This document shows, piece by piece, positions 45,958 to 55,953 of a DNA stretch of 64,000 bases. Under the pieces are notes generated by a model. The model saw nothing but the letters and a program-made list of their open reading frames with translations, was not told the DNA's origin and made no database searches. How positions within the stretch are numbered: the first letter of the stretch is position 1; every line of letters starts with the position of its first letter. The position numbers and the translations under genes are program-made. This DNA is from Pedobacter antarcticus. Lineage in GTDB: Bacteria; Bacteroidota; Bacteroidia; Sphingobacteriales; Sphingobacteriaceae. The stretch lies in contig NZ_FONS01000001.1 of assembly GCF_900112985.1 (NCBI RefSeq), positions 369,730-433,729 on the forward strand. Reading direction: 5' to 3'.

Positions 45958-47889
45958 ATGAATTTACCGAAAGACCCTTTTTTCCAGGCCTTATTTCATA
46001 CACCAATCCCCAGAATGATCTTGAAAGCCAATGTCCCGGATTTTACGATAATGGCATGCAATCAAGCATTTAAAGAAGGGAAGAATCTACAGGGAAGAGA
46101 TATTACGAACCAAAGTCTTTGGGACGCATTTGTGCTGGAAAAATCAGATATGGAAAGTCTGAATAAATTCCGCGGGGCGTTAATCAGCGCAGCAGAAAAG
46201 AATGAAAAAATCATACTTAAAGAATTCAAATATAGTGTTCCAAACCCCGATGGAACGTTAGAACCACAATGGTGGCATATTGAGATCGTCCCGGTATCAG
46301 CTGACGGCACCAAAGTCGACTTCTTACTTTTCAGCACCTATAATATCACAGAACAGTTAATAAATATCCGGGAATATAAAAACAGAGAAATTGGGTATTT
46401 ACAGCAGCAGGAAAGGCATATAGAAATAAGGCAACTTAACCAAAAGCTGGAAATCAGCGAATCCAGGGCTAAATACCTAATTTCTGAGGCACCTGTAGCG
46501 ATAGGCCTGTTGTCCGGACGGGATATGATCATAGACTCCGCTAATAATAAAATGCTGGAGATCTGGGGTAAAAATGAATCAATTATCGGACTCCCAGTGC
46601 TGGAGGCACTTCCTGAAATCATAGGCCAGTCCTTTCCCGACATCCTAAATGAGGTTTATACTACGGGCATACCCTATTATGGCAATGAGAAGATGGTTGT
46701 TTTAGAATATGAAGGGGAACTCAAAGAAGTCTATCTCAACTTCGTCTATCAGCCAATGACTAATCAGGCGCACCAGGTAGACCATATTATGGTTGTTGCT
46801 GTAAATGTAACTGAAACTGTGCTTTCCCGTAAGTCAATTGAAAGAGCAGAAGAAATGCTGCGCCTGGCAATTAACTCCGCCGCACTGGGCACATGGTACA
46901 TTGACATTAACACCAGGGATTTCATTCCTTCAACGAGGATGAAAGAGTTTTTTGGCTTCGAAGAGTCAGAAGAAATGACCTACGAAGCTGCAATGCAGCA
47001 AATTGAACAACCTTACAGAAATCTGGTTATTCAGGCTGTAGAGGACGCGATTGCGACCGGCACTAATTTCGATATTGAACATCCGGTTACAGGTCGTAAT
47101 GACGGAAAGTTAAGATGGCTTAAATCTACCGGAAGATTATATCCTGAGGAGCAAGGCAAACCGGCGAATTTCTCAGGAACCATACTCGAAATTACAGAAA
47201 GAAAACAGGACGAACAGCGAAAGAATGATTTTATCAGTATGGTAAGTCATGAATTAAAAACACCCCTGACTTCTCTAACTGCGTATATCCAGCTCCTATT
47301 AAATAAGGCAGAAAAGCGACAGGATGATTTTGCAGTAAACGCATTATCCAAAGCAAACCAGCAGGTTAAAAAAATGGCTGTTATGATCAACGGATTTCTA
47401 AACGTATCAAGAATAGGATCTGGTAAAATTTATCTGACTACACAGGAATTTGATTTTTCTGCACTGGTTAGCGAGGTTCTTGATGAAATGCTGCTTTTTA
47501 CTAATACACATAAGTTTATCTTTATACCCTGTCCTGAGATTATTGTGTCTGCAGACAGGGACAAAATCGGGCAGGTGATTTCAAATTTTCTGAGTAATGC
47601 AGTGAAATTCTCGCCCGCCGGAAAAGATATAACCATCAGCTGCTCTCTAAAAGAAAAACAGGTAGAACTACAGGTTAAGGATCATGGAATAGGTATTTCA
47701 ATATACGATCAGCAGAAACTTTTTGAACGATTTTACCGGGTAGAGAACAAACACACTGCACATATCTCAGGCTTTGGCATCGGTTTATACCTTTGTGCTG
47801 AAATTATATCCCGCCATCAGGGGCAAATATGGGTAGAAAGTAACATCGGAAGTGGCTCAGAATTTCACTTCAGCCTGCCGCTGAAGTGA
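45958..47889 (+). CDS. Cytoplasmic PAS-domain sensor histidine kinase
   Basis: 643 residues without any membrane segment. Three PAS-like domains occupy about 15-130, 170-290 and 300-420, with a short coiled coil (about 140-170). The third is of the PAS-3 type (WYIDINTRDF, WLKSTGRLYP). The HisKA domain has SHELKTP with His431, and the HATPase domain has N-box FLSNAVKFSP, G1 DHGIGIS and G2 FGIGLYLCAEI. It probably senses a soluble ligand. No response regulator lies next to it, and it is divergent from the MscS gene. Confidence 0.92.
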   Translation: MNLPKDPFFQALFHTPIPRMILKANVPDFTIMACNQAFKEGKNLQGRDITNQSLWDAFVLEKSDMESLNKFRGALISAAEKNEKIILKEFKYSVPNPDGTLEPQWWHIEIVPVSADGTKVDFLLFSTYNITEQLINIREYKNREIGYLQQQERHIEIRQLNQKLEISESRAKYLISEAPVAIGLLSGRDMIIDSANNKMLEIWGKNESIIGLPVLEALPEIIGQSFPDILNEVYTTGIPYYGNEKMVVLEYEGELKEVYLNFVYQPMTNQAHQVDHIMVVAVNVTETVLSRKSIERAEEMLRLAINSAALGTWYIDINTRDFIPSTRMKEFFGFEESEEMTYEAAMQQIEQPYRNLVIQAVEDAIATGTNFDIEHPVTGRNDGKLRWLKSTGRLYPEEQGKPANFSGTILEITERKQDEQRKNDFISMVSHELKTPLTSLTAYIQLLLNKAEKRQDDFAVNALSKANQQVKKMAVMINGFLNVSRIGSGKIYLTTQEFDFSALVSEVLDEMLLFTNTHKFIFIPCPEIIVSADRDKIGQVISNFLSNAVKFSPAGKDITISCSLKEKQVELQVKDHGIGISIYDQQKLFERFYRVENKHTAHISGFGIGLYLCAEIISRHQGQIWVESNIGSGSEFHFSLPLK

Positions 47890-47910
47890 ATCAAGTCTGA
47901 AAATTAAAAA

Positions 47911-47939
47911 AGAGCCCTGCGCGTTAGCAACAGGGCTCT
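47911..47939 (-). terminator. Rho-independent terminator of the second RND operon
   Basis: On the minus strand AGAGCCCTG and its complement CAGGGCTCT enclose an 11-base loop and are followed by TTTTTTAATTT. It faces the broken outer-membrane factor gene at 47972. Confidence 0.75.
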
Positions 47940-47971
47940 CCAAAACAAAACTAAAAAAACTATTTTTAAAA

Positions 47972-49420
47972 TCAGACGCCCCCGATAGACCTGAACAGAC
48001 TTATCAGCGCAGTTCCTGAAGCCTTCTTCATCCGTACAAATTCCACTTCAGCATCAAGTACACTTCCCTGTGCAACGATAACTTCCAGATAACTTGCATA
48101 TCCTGCGAGATAAAGGTCGTTGGCCGTAGAGAGTGCTTCCTTCAATTCCTTTACCTGTCTTTCCTTCAACAGCATAGCCTGATGGTAATTATCCATTGCA
48201 CTTAACTGTGTGCTCACTTCCTGATAGCCCTGTAATAATTTCTGCTGATAGTTATAATATGCATTTAACTGGGCAGAGTTTGCCTGACTGAATTCGGTCT
48301 TTATAGCCGCTCTATTCAGCACAGGTGCTGTTAAGCCACCCAAAAATCCAGATGCTAAGGAGCCCGGAGAAAATAGTAAAGGCAATTTAAAGGCATTGTA
48401 CCCGGAATATGCCGTTAGTGTTAGCGCTGGCAGCATTGCTTTTCTTGCTGCATAAATGTCAGCTTTAGCTGCTTTCAGTTCCAGTTCAGCTTCGCGGATA
48501 TCCGGACGGGATAACAATACTGTAGAAGGCAGGCCCATATGAAGTCTTTGCGGGATTGCCACATTAAGCGTATTAGTATCTCTGGCAATCTTTACCGGAT
48601 ATCTGCCCATCAGCGTATTCAGTTCATTTTATGTTTCTTTCTGAGACTGTCTAATTTCATATGCCCTGCCTTTAGTTCCCATTAACTGAGCCCTGAACTG
48701 ACTTACGGCCAAAGCTGTAGCCCTTCCGCCAGCTAACTGCGCTTCTATGATCTCCACTCCTTTTTCCTGGAGTCTTATGTTTTGCTGTAAAATATGGGCT
48801 TCCTTGTCCAATGTCAGCAATTCGAAATACAAAAGTGCAACCTGACTGACCAGCTGGGTCTGGTACCACCGCTGCCCTTCTTTACTAGCCAGATACCGAA
48901 GAAAAGCAGCTTGTTTTCGCTTATTTAGCTTACCCCATATATCTAACTCCCAGGAACTTCTAAAGCCAGCAAAGAAATTCCCGGTGGGATTCGGGATATT
49001 TCTTTTGCTGTCAATATTCGGTGAAAAGTTGGTATCATAATTTCCCACCCCATCTATGGTGTATTTACCAAACTTATCAAGTCCGGCAGACAGATCGGCT
49101 TGTACTGATGGCAGTTGTCTGGATCTTGCAAGTCTCAGATTTGCTTCTGCGACATTAATGCGCTGCAACCCCGTTTTCATCTCATAATTGTGCAGCATAG
49201 CAGTATCAATCAATTCCTGAAGACGCTGGTCACTAAAAAGCTCCTTCCAGCTGAGACCGTTCTGCGTGGTATCCGTCTGCCCTTCAAAGGCTTCAGGTAT
49301 AGCCTGGTGTCCGGTTAGCGCACTTTCTTTCATTCCTCCACAACCTGTGAGCAGTAAAAGTAGCATCAGGCTGCCCGCCATGCAGGACTTGTTCCATATT
49401 TTAAAATTGATTTTATACAT
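47972..49420 (-). pseudogene. TolC/NodT-type outer-membrane factor interrupted by an in-frame stop
   Basis: Two frames (48629-49420 and 47972-48610) are one gene in a single reading frame. The only break is a TAA at 48629-48631, and both sides match the OMF family. The upstream part has a lipobox (LLLTGCGG), then LDIWGKLNKRKQAA. The read-through across the stop is QSQKET-stop-NELNTLMGRYP, where the family usually has a Glu-Asn-Leu-Leu-Gly-Arg-like helix. The downstream part has LSRPDIREAELELKAAKADI. A single base change (for example GAA to TAA) explains it. The channel of this efflux operon is probably not made as a full protein. A sequencing error or readthrough is the alternative. Confidence 0.85.
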
Positions 49421-52400
49421 GAGCAGTAATTTCTTTTAGAGGTTTCTTTTTCTTGTTTTTATGCTGTTCCAATGCAGCGAAAATGGCGTAAAGGCCGGGG
49501 ATCAGGAAGATTCCGAAAATGGTACCGAATAACATTCCCCCAACCGATGCAGTACCGATAGAACGGTTACCCAAAGCTCCTGCACCCGAAGCAAGACATA
49601 ATGGGATCAAACCAGCGATGAAAGCAAAGGAGGTCATCAAAATTGGTCTCAACCTGGACACTGCCCCTGCAATCGCAGATTCAATTACAGTGGCCCCTTC
49701 CTTCCTTTTGAGCTCCGCAAATTCGATAATCAGAATTGCATTTTTCCCCAGTAAGCCGATTAACATGACCAGCGAGACCTGAGCATAGATGTTATTTTCC
49801 AGGCCAGCGAATTTCAAGGTAAAAAATGCCCCTGCAATACCCGCCGGCAAAGACAATAATACCGGAAGCGGCAGTAGAAAACTTTCATACTGTGCGGCAA
49901 GCAGCAGGTATACAAAGACCAGACAAACTATAAAAATATAGACTGCCTGATTACCCGAAAGAATCTGTTCTCTGGTCATCCCTGACCATTCGATACTGAA
50001 CCCCCTGGGTAATTTTTCTTTCGCAATCCTTTCCACAGCGGCAATCGCTTCACTACTGCTGAAACCCGCTGCAGCATCACCATTGATCATCGCAGAAGTA
50101 TACATGTTATACCTGTTAATCTGTTCCGGACCATATATTCTTTCCAGGCTAATAAAAGAAGAATACGGCACCATCTCCCCCATACTATTCTTCACGTAGA
50201 GCAATAACAGATCTTCTGGTTTACTCCGGTATTGTGGATAGGCTTGTAACATAACCTTATACATTTGTCCAAAACGTATGAAATTGGTCGCATAATAACT
50301 ACCGATCAGGGTTTGCAGATTGCTCATCGCATTGTCTATAGTTACCCCCTTCTGAGCAGCCGCATCCTGATCTATATGAATCATATACTGCGGGAAAGTC
50401 GGATCGAAACCGGTAAATGCTCCAGCTATTTTTTCATCAGCACGAAGTGCGGCAACAAATCCATTAGTAATTTCTGCAGTTTTATTCAAGTCCTCTCCCT
50501 TATTTTTGTCGAGTAAGCGTAATTCAAACCCTCCGGCATTTCCGAATCCAGGTACTGTTGGCGGAAGAAAGTATTCAATTGTAGCGTCGCTAATACTTCC
50601 GGTGGCTTTCTGAAGCTGCTGTATCAGCTCATCTACAGATTCTTCCCTTTGATCCCAGGCTGTCAGGTTTATCATGGCCATTCCATAAGAAGCACCGGAT
50701 ATTTCACTCATTAAACTGTAACCGGCCAGGGTACTCACATTTTCCACGGATTTAAATCCTTTGATCTTTTCCTCAAAATCGATCAGAACCTTTTCAGTCC
50801 TTTCTACCGTAGAACCCGGCGGAGTGGTTACGTTGACATAGATCATACCCTGATCTTCTGTAGGTATAAATCCGGAAGGTAATATTGAGCTTCCCAACCA
50901 GGCAGCAAAACAGAAAAACACAAATAAAGCAATGGTAACCGGTTTACGGCCAACCAATGCAGATACTGTTCCGGCAAATTTTCTTTCTGTTCTGTCGTAT
51001 CCCTTATTAAAGCGATTAAAGAATTTACCCATTAAGCTCTTTTTGGGAGACGAAGGATCATGCGGACGCAATAAGATAGCGCATAACGCAGGAGTAAGCG
51101 TGAGCGCGTTAATACCGGATATAACAATTGAGATTGCCAGTGTCAATGAGAATTGCCTGTAGAACACGCCGACCGGACCGGAAAGAAAAGCGACCGGAAT
51201 AAATACCGCCGACATAACTAAAGTAATCGCTACAATTGCTCCACTGATTTCACGCATGGCTTCAATCGTTGCTTCCATAGGTGGGAGATGCTTTTCAGCC
51301 ATTTTTACATGGACCGCCTCAACCACAACTATCGCATTATCTACCACGATGCCAATAGCCAATACCAATGCAAACAAGGTGAGGATATTGATCGAGAAGC
51401 CCAGCACCTGGAAAAATGCCATTGTTCCAATCAAAGCGACAGGTACGGCCAGTGCCGGGATTAGTGTACTTCTGAAGTCTTGAAGAAAAAGAAACACGAT
51501 AATAAAAACTAGTATAAATGCCTCCACAAGTGTTTTAACCACTTCGGAAATACTGGCATCCAGGAACCGGGATACATCATAAGCATAATTATATTCCATT
51601 CCGGGTGGGAAACTGGTCTCTTTCAGTTCCGCCATTTTGAGTTTAATCTGTTCGATAACCTCGCTTGCGTTGGATCCAGGCCTTTGTTTAATCATAATAG
51701 AAGCAGAAGGCTTACCATCGGTTCTGGACACCATATCATAACTCATGGTACCAAACTCAATATCTGCAATGTCCTTCAGGCGGACAACCGCACCGGTTTC
51801 ATCTGCCTTAAGTACGATCTTTTCATAATCCTCCTCTTTATTAAATTTACCTCCGTATTTTAACACATACTGTTTAACCTGCGTATCCTTTCCTGAATTT
51901 TCACCGGCTACTCCAGGTGCGGCTTCGATATTCTGTTTGCGAAGCACGTCAATTACTTCTTCTGTGGAAATATTGTGAGATAACATCCGGTCTGGTTTGA
52001 GCCAAACACGCATAGAATAGTCCCTGGAGCCCATAATCTGCACAAATCCTACACCATCAATCCTTTTTAATTCCTGAAGGATATTGATGTCGGAGAAATT
52101 ATAGATGAACTCCTCGTTCATATCTTTGTCAGAACTGGTTACATTCAGATAAAGCAACATGCTGTTCACCTCTTTTTCTGTAGTTACGCCGGCCTTAATA
52201 ACCTCTTCTGGTAATTCATCCAGAACGGTAGTTACTCTGTTCTGCACGTTTACGGCTGCCTGATCGGGATCTATTCCCACATCAAAGAAAACCTGGATTA
52301 GTGTTACCCCGTTATTACTGCTCACGGAGTTCATATAAGTCATGCCCGGCACACCATTAATTGCCCTTTCAAGCGGTGTAGCGACGGCTTTTGCACAGAC

Positions 52401-52565
52401 CTCAGCATTTGCACCATTGTAACTGGCTGTCACAACAACTGAGGGCGGTACGATGTCCGGAAACTGGGTAATAGGTAATCTGAATAAAGCGAGCAGACCC
52501 AGTAAAATAAAAATCAAGGAAATCACCAGTGAAAGCACTGGCCTTTTTATAAAGTTTTCAACCAT
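49413..52565 (-). CDS. RND efflux pump inner-membrane subunit, HAE1 family (AcrB/MexB-like)
   Basis: 1050 residues, full length for the drug-efflux RND family. The N-terminus MVENFIKRPVLSLVISL, transmembrane-4 proton relay VLAIGIVVDNAIVVVEAV and late ILLVMLIGLLGKNAILIIEF-type region are all present. Two large periplasmic loops lie at about 40-330 and 560-860. It exports amphiphilic drugs, detergents or dyes with a periplasmic adaptor and an outer-membrane factor. Its stop overlaps the OMF start by 8 bp, and its adaptor gene lies 69 bp upstream. The OMF is broken. Confidence 0.95.
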   Translation of the reverse strand: MVENFIKRPVLSLVISLIFILLGLLALFRLPITQFPDIVPPSVVVTASYNGANAEVCAKAVATPLERAINGVPGMTYMNSVSSNNGVTLIQVFFDVGIDPDQAAVNVQNRVTTVLDELPEEVIKAGVTTEKEVNSMLLYLNVTSSDKDMNEEFIYNFSDINILQELKRIDGVGFVQIMGSRDYSMRVWLKPDRMLSHNISTEEVIDVLRKQNIEAAPGVAGENSGKDTQVKQYVLKYGGKFNKEEDYEKIVLKADETGAVVRLKDIADIEFGTMSYDMVSRTDGKPSASIMIKQRPGSNASEVIEQIKLKMAELKETSFPPGMEYNYAYDVSRFLDASISEVVKTLVEAFILVFIIVFLFLQDFRSTLIPALAVPVALIGTMAFFQVLGFSINILTLFALVLAIGIVVDNAIVVVEAVHVKMAEKHLPPMEATIEAMREISGAIVAITLVMSAVFIPVAFLSGPVGVFYRQFSLTLAISIVISGINALTLTPALCAILLRPHDPSSPKKSLMGKFFNRFNKGYDRTERKFAGTVSALVGRKPVTIALFVFFCFAAWLGSSILPSGFIPTEDQGMIYVNVTTPPGSTVERTEKVLIDFEEKIKGFKSVENVSTLAGYSLMSEISGASYGMAMINLTAWDQREESVDELIQQLQKATGSISDATIEYFLPPTVPGFGNAGGFELRLLDKNKGEDLNKTAEITNGFVAALRADEKIAGAFTGFDPTFPQYMIHIDQDAAAQKGVTIDNAMSNLQTLIGSYYATNFIRFGQMYKVMLQAYPQYRSKPEDLLLLYVKNSMGEMVPYSSFISLERIYGPEQINRYNMYTSAMINGDAAAGFSSSEAIAAVERIAKEKLPRGFSIEWSGMTREQILSGNQAVYIFIVCLVFVYLLLAAQYESFLLPLPVLLSLPAGIAGAFFTLKFAGLENNIYAQVSLVMLIGLLGKNAILIIEFAELKRKEGATVIESAIAGAVSRLRPILMTSFAFIAGLIPLCLASGAGALGNRSIGTASVGGMLFGTIFGIFLIPGLYAIFAALEQHKNKKKKPLKEITAHV

Positions 52566-52634
52566 CTCGGAAAAAAATAAATGCAGCAGCCATCCCCCTT
52601 TAAAAAGGTTGGACTACCCATGAAAATTAGAAAA

Positions 52635-53750
52635 TTATTTGCTAGCCAATTTGGTATCCTCCTGCTGAAAAACAGGCTTGATCTGTACACCATCCCGGAT
52701 ATTCTGGACGCCCTCGTAAACGATTACATCACCATCTTTCAGGCCGGAATCAACTACAAAGTATTCTGCAATTCTCATCGAAGGCACGAAGCTTTTCATT
52801 TTTACCTGCTGTTTAGAATCCATTACAAATACATAGTTTTTATCCTGAATTTCAAACACTGCCTTCTGAGGGACTAAGATGCTGTTTTGCAATTCGGAAA
52901 CCAGCTGAATTTTACCCGAAGCCCCATGCTTCAGCATGTGATCTGGATTGGGAAATTTAGCCCTGAAGGCGATGGATCCGGTATTATCCGAAAATTTGGA
53001 TTCATGAGTCTGAATCTTACCTTCTATCGGGTAAAGTGAACCATCAGATAAAATCAGCCTGGCAACTTTATTTTGAGCAAATTTGCCGTCAACGGTACGT
53101 TTGTATTCCAGATATTCATTTTCTGTGATATCGAAATAAGTATACATCTCCTGATTGTCAGACACTGTGGTAAAAAGGGCTCCTTCACTTACCAGACTTC
53201 CGGTTTTTAATGGAATACGGTCAATTATACCGTCAAAGGGAGCACGAACAGCTATATACGAAAGTTTATGATTAGCATCAGCGATCGTCGCTCTTGCGTC
53301 TGCAACCTTTGATTTTGCCTCGTTGAGTCTTGCCATGCCCAAATCAAGTTCTGATTTTGAAATCACTTTTTTATCAACCAGTGTCCTAATCCGCTCCATT
53401 TCTACCTCAGCAATTTTAACCGTGGTCATGGCACTGCTGAGACCAGCCTCGGCTTTGCTAAGTGCAATTCTGTACTCCTGGTCATTCAATTGAAAAAGCA
53501 GCTGGCCTTTTTTTACATATTGGCCCTCATCTACTAAAATTTTCTCTATAAAACCTTGTACTCTCGCACGGATTTCAACATTTTTAATAGACTGTATATC
53601 TGTGACATAATTATGTGCCAACGAAGTGTCTCTTGCTAGTAGTTTAATGACCGGAATTTCGCTGGGCACTTCGGCAGTCGTTGTTTTCTTTTCCTGACGG
53701 GAACATCCCGCAAGTATAATCAAGGCTAATATTAACCAGTTAAATTTCAT
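52635..53750 (-). CDS. RND efflux periplasmic adaptor (AcrA/MexA-like), lipoprotein
   Basis: 371 residues. The lipobox is LILAGCSR (Cys16). The order is lipoyl half (EIRARVQGFIEKILVDEGQY, about 54-73), a short hairpin (about 95-150), lipoyl half (YIAVRAPFDGIIDRIPLKTG), beta-barrel and membrane-proximal domain. It bridges the HAE1 pump and an outer-membrane channel. It is the first of the pump genes after the small exported protein, with a 109-bp gap that contains two inverted repeats. Confidence 0.93.
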   Translation of the reverse strand: MKFNWLILALIILAGCSRQEKKTTTAEVPSEIPVIKLLARDTSLAHNYVTDIQSIKNVEIRARVQGFIEKILVDEGQYVKKGQLLFQLNDQEYRIALSKAEAGLSSAMTTVKIAEVEMERIRTLVDKKVISKSELDLGMARLNEAKSKVADARATIADANHKLSYIAVRAPFDGIIDRIPLKTGSLVSEGALFTTVSDNQEMYTYFDITENEYLEYKRTVDGKFAQNKVARLILSDGSLYPIEGKIQTHESKFSDNTGSIAFRAKFPNPDHMLKHGASGKIQLVSELQNSILVPQKAVFEIQDKNYVFVMDSKQQVKMKSFVPSMRIAEYFVVDSGLKDGDVIVYEGVQNIRDGVQIKPVFQQEDTKLASK

Positions 53751-53780
53751 GATACTATCTTAAAAATCAATAAAAAGACG

Positions 53781-53832
53781 GACAGTCCTGTAAAAAAGAC
53801 TGTTCGAAACCTCCGGATCAGCATAGATCCGG
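53781..53832 (-). promoter_or_regulatory. Two inverted repeats upstream of the HAE1 adaptor gene
   Basis: CCGGATC-AGCATA-GATCCGG (53813-53832) and GACAGTC / GACTGTT (53781-53804, one G:U pair). On the minus strand the second is followed by CGTCTTTTT. They may form an attenuator between the small exported-protein gene and the pump genes, or a repressor site. This is inferred. Confidence 0.4.
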
Positions 53833-53859
53833 ATCAATAAATTTTTTAAAAGAAAAGGT

Positions 53860-54273
53860 CTAGAAAAGTGTTTGGCGAAACAGGTTGATATGCTGGGCTT
53901 TAGGAAACCACTCAGGTTCATACCTGTGGCCTGTTAAGGTGTAATCGTCAAAGATACGATAAGGATGGAAAAACTGATTTTCACAGAAAATGAAATTATC
54001 CAGCTGAAACTTAATGTTTTTGCCATTTCCAGAATTCGTACGATTATGGGTAATTGTTGCTTGAATATGCCGGAATAAACGGCTTCCGGCAAATGTCGAT
54101 GCAGGCTCCAGCATTTCGTCATCAAGCGGATCATCATAATAATAGGAATGATGTATTTGTTTTACAGCCGCCTGATCGGATTCAAAAAACGTAAATGAGG
54201 AAACCACTAAAGCCAGCAAAATGAATTTAAGCCAGCTCACAGAATGAAAACTATACGGAGTGTTTATCTGCAT
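53860..54273 (-). CDS. Small exported protein of unknown function before an RND operon
   Basis: 137 residues. The N-terminal ~33 residues are a signal segment (WLKFILLALVVSSFTFFES). The mature part has YYYDDPLDDEMLEPASTF, a His/Asn/Tyr-rich middle and ends FRQTLF. No family is recognised. It precedes the HAE1 pump genes on the same strand, as the 125-residue Asp-rich protein precedes the CusA-type genes. The two share only small size, export and acidic patches. They are not clear homologues. Confidence 0.6.
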   Translation of the reverse strand: MQINTPYSFHSVSWLKFILLALVVSSFTFFESDQAAVKQIHHSYYYDDPLDDEMLEPASTFAGSRLFRHIQATITHNRTNSGNGKNIKFQLDNFIFCENQFFHPYRIFDDYTLTGHRYEPEWFPKAQHINLFRQTLF

Positions 54274-54457
54274 GATCTCCCCAAAGATATTTTTTTAAAT
54301 GGCACGGGACAAACTATACCTATAATTCTGGGTAAAAAAGCTATTTCAAACGTTAAGATGACAAATGTTTACTAAAAAACTTGATTTTAAGCGTTTATTA
54401 TTCCATAAATTGGTATACGAGATCTACTTAATATAGTAGGCTATGTAAAATTGAATT

Positions 54458-54880
54458 GTGATGAACACGGTGCCTGATAAACGTAGAATAAAACATTATT
54501 TCTGGGGTAATTCAGAAGGCGGTCATACGTTCAGAGAAGATGATGCGCTCTCTGTGAGACACATGTTTGTCGAAGTTAATGGCAGCGACCTACTTTATTA
54601 CCAGACCACTTGTCAAACGATTCTTTATACACTTTATGGGATAGTTTCTTTTTATACTGACGGCAGGCAGATGGATATCCCTTGCGGAAAGGGTATAGTC
54701 ATTCCCGATGGGACGCATTATCTTGTAGCCAACAGAACTTCTGATAAAATTGAGTTTTTAAGCATTGAGCACGCAGGTTTCAATGCTGGTCCGCAATGCA
54801 GCCTCACAACATTTAGTACAGAAAATATTTCCGTCTACGCTTTACTTCAGAAATATAGGTATTGTGCGGACCAGAATTGA
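54458..54880 (+). CDS. Cupin-fold protein, possibly an AraC-type sensor domain alone
   Basis: 140 residues. A cupin barrel is suggested by YTLYGIVSFYTDGRQMDIPC, IVIPDGTHYLVANR and KIEFLSIEHAG, which have the alternating short strands and central Gly/Pro of small-molecule-binding cupins. No DNA-binding domain follows. Metal-binding His residues typical of enzymatic cupins are not evident. It is convergent with the PRC-barrel gene, and no neighbour reveals a ligand. Confidence 0.6.
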   Translation: MMNTVPDKRRIKHYFWGNSEGGHTFREDDALSVRHMFVEVNGSDLLYYQTTCQTILYTLYGIVSFYTDGRQMDIPCGKGIVIPDGTHYLVANRTSDKIEFLSIEHAGFNAGPQCSLTTFSTENISVYALLQKYRYCADQN

Positions 54881-54888
54881 GATTAGAT

Positions 54889-55380
54889 TTAAACCGTTCT
54901 TCCCCTGTCGGGAAAGCGCCTTCCGTAAAGATGCCTTAAGTCGTAATGCGCATGGTCATATAAACGTTCTTCATCAAAGCCGGGGATGAGATCTCTTTCG
55001 GTTCTAAAAGTCTGGAGCACTGCCTGCTCACCTTCAGGAGTAAACTGGTCCGGATCATAAACCGGGGCCGAATTTAACTGTGCTATAGAAACACCCGGTA
55101 TAAATACCAGGTCTGCACTTTCATGCAGTTCTGCCAAGCCTATCGGAATCAGGATCTTTCTCGGCTCATCTACAACAGCAACAGCATCTAGTCTGGCCAC
55201 CAGGTATCTTACCTTCAACGCGGCGGGACTAAATAATAAATCATCGACCTCCCCTAGCCTTTCCCCTAAAAGATCTTTAATTTCCCACCCTTTTATATTG
55301 GGATCGCCGTCCGCAACTTCAAAATCGCTGCCGGTAATACTTTCTAAACGCCTGTATTCATAATTTTCTGCTGCAGTCAT
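54889..55380 (-). CDS. PRC-barrel domain protein
   Basis: 163 residues. The PRC-barrel fold is recognisable from DPNIKGWEIKDLLGERLGEV, DDLLFSPAALKVRYLVARL and KILIPIGLAELHESAD. The C-terminal half is acidic and Tyr/Arg-rich (RLYDHAHYDLRHLYGRRF). PRC-barrel proteins are small sensory or structural modules, and such stand-alone copies are often stress-related. The next gene upstream on this strand is the 52-residue membrane peptide, 25 bp away. Confidence 0.82.
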   Translation of the reverse strand: MTAAENYEYRRLESITGSDFEVADGDPNIKGWEIKDLLGERLGEVDDLLFSPAALKVRYLVARLDAVAVVDEPRKILIPIGLAELHESADLVFIPGVSIAQLNSAPVYDPDQFTPEGEQAVLQTFRTERDLIPGFDEERLYDHAHYDLRHLYGRRFPDRGRTV

Positions 55381-55405
55381 GGTCTGTTTTGTTTGTTTAA
55401 TAATT

Positions 55406-55564
55406 TTATGGATTTGAAGTCGCCGGAATCGTCCGCATTCGGTCTGTGGATTCTCTTCCGTCTTTATTCAACAGGAAGTAAAGCAAACCTGCTGCTATAA
55501 AAATCAAAACTAACCAGAACCACCATGAGCTCTTCCTCTTGGGTTGTACATTTATGTCCGCCAT
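55406..55564 (-). CDS. 52-residue single-pass membrane peptide
   Basis: Read by hand: ATG at 55564, TAA at 55406-55408. The N-terminus is hydrophilic (MADINVQPKRKSSWW). One membrane helix of about 17 residues follows (FWLVLIFIAAGLLYFLL) and a charged tail (NKDGRESTDRMRT). The basic residues before the helix suggest the N-terminus faces the cytoplasm. I recall similar short peptides with the MADI-VQPK opening in Sphingobacteriaceae. It is likely co-transcribed with the PRC-barrel gene 25 bp downstream. Confidence 0.65.
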   Translation of the reverse strand: MADINVQPKRKSSWWFWLVLIFIAAGLLYFLLNKDGRESTDRMRTIPATSNP

Positions 55565-55686
55565 CTTTTTTTTATTTGGTATTTAGCATTAACCCTCAGC
55601 ATTTTAATTTGTTTAAAAATTCTCCTGAAAACAATTTCTCCAAAATAACGATTGTATTACGACAGCTTAAACAAATCCCTAAAGCA

Positions 55687-55953
55687 ATGGAAGAATCAAA
55701 AAACACACAACAACATCCCGATCCTACAGAAGAGATCCAGAAAAATATCGAAACGGTTACGCCAGACACAGAGAAAGATGGAAAACCAAATGATCAGAAG
55801 AATAATAACAGTCCTGAAGAAACACTATCGGATGATCAGGAAGATAAGCCAATTAAAAATACAGAACAAGATCAGGAGGAACCCGACGCAGAATTGCCGG
55901 AAGATCACGACGAAGAGAATCCTGAGGGTGATATAGAAACAGTAAGCCCTTAG
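55687..55953 (+). CDS. Small acidic, probably disordered protein
   Basis: 88 residues from the ATG at 55687. The frame opens earlier (55525), but that part overlaps the divergent 52-residue gene and reads as non-coding. The protein is made almost wholly of Glu, Asp, Asn, Gln, Pro and Lys (DPTEEIQKNIETVTPDTEKD; EEPDAELPEDHDEENPEGD). No fold is expected. Similar acidic proteins are common and unnamed in this group. Confidence 0.5.
   Translation: MEESKNTQQHPDPTEEIQKNIETVTPDTEKDGKPNDQKNNNSPEETLSDDQEDKPIKNTEQDQEEPDAELPEDHDEENPEGDIETVSP

Noticed and set aside
55525..55686. Upstream part of the acidic protein frame
   Set aside because: It overlaps the divergent membrane peptide gene and reads as random hydrophobic sequence, unlike the acidic part.
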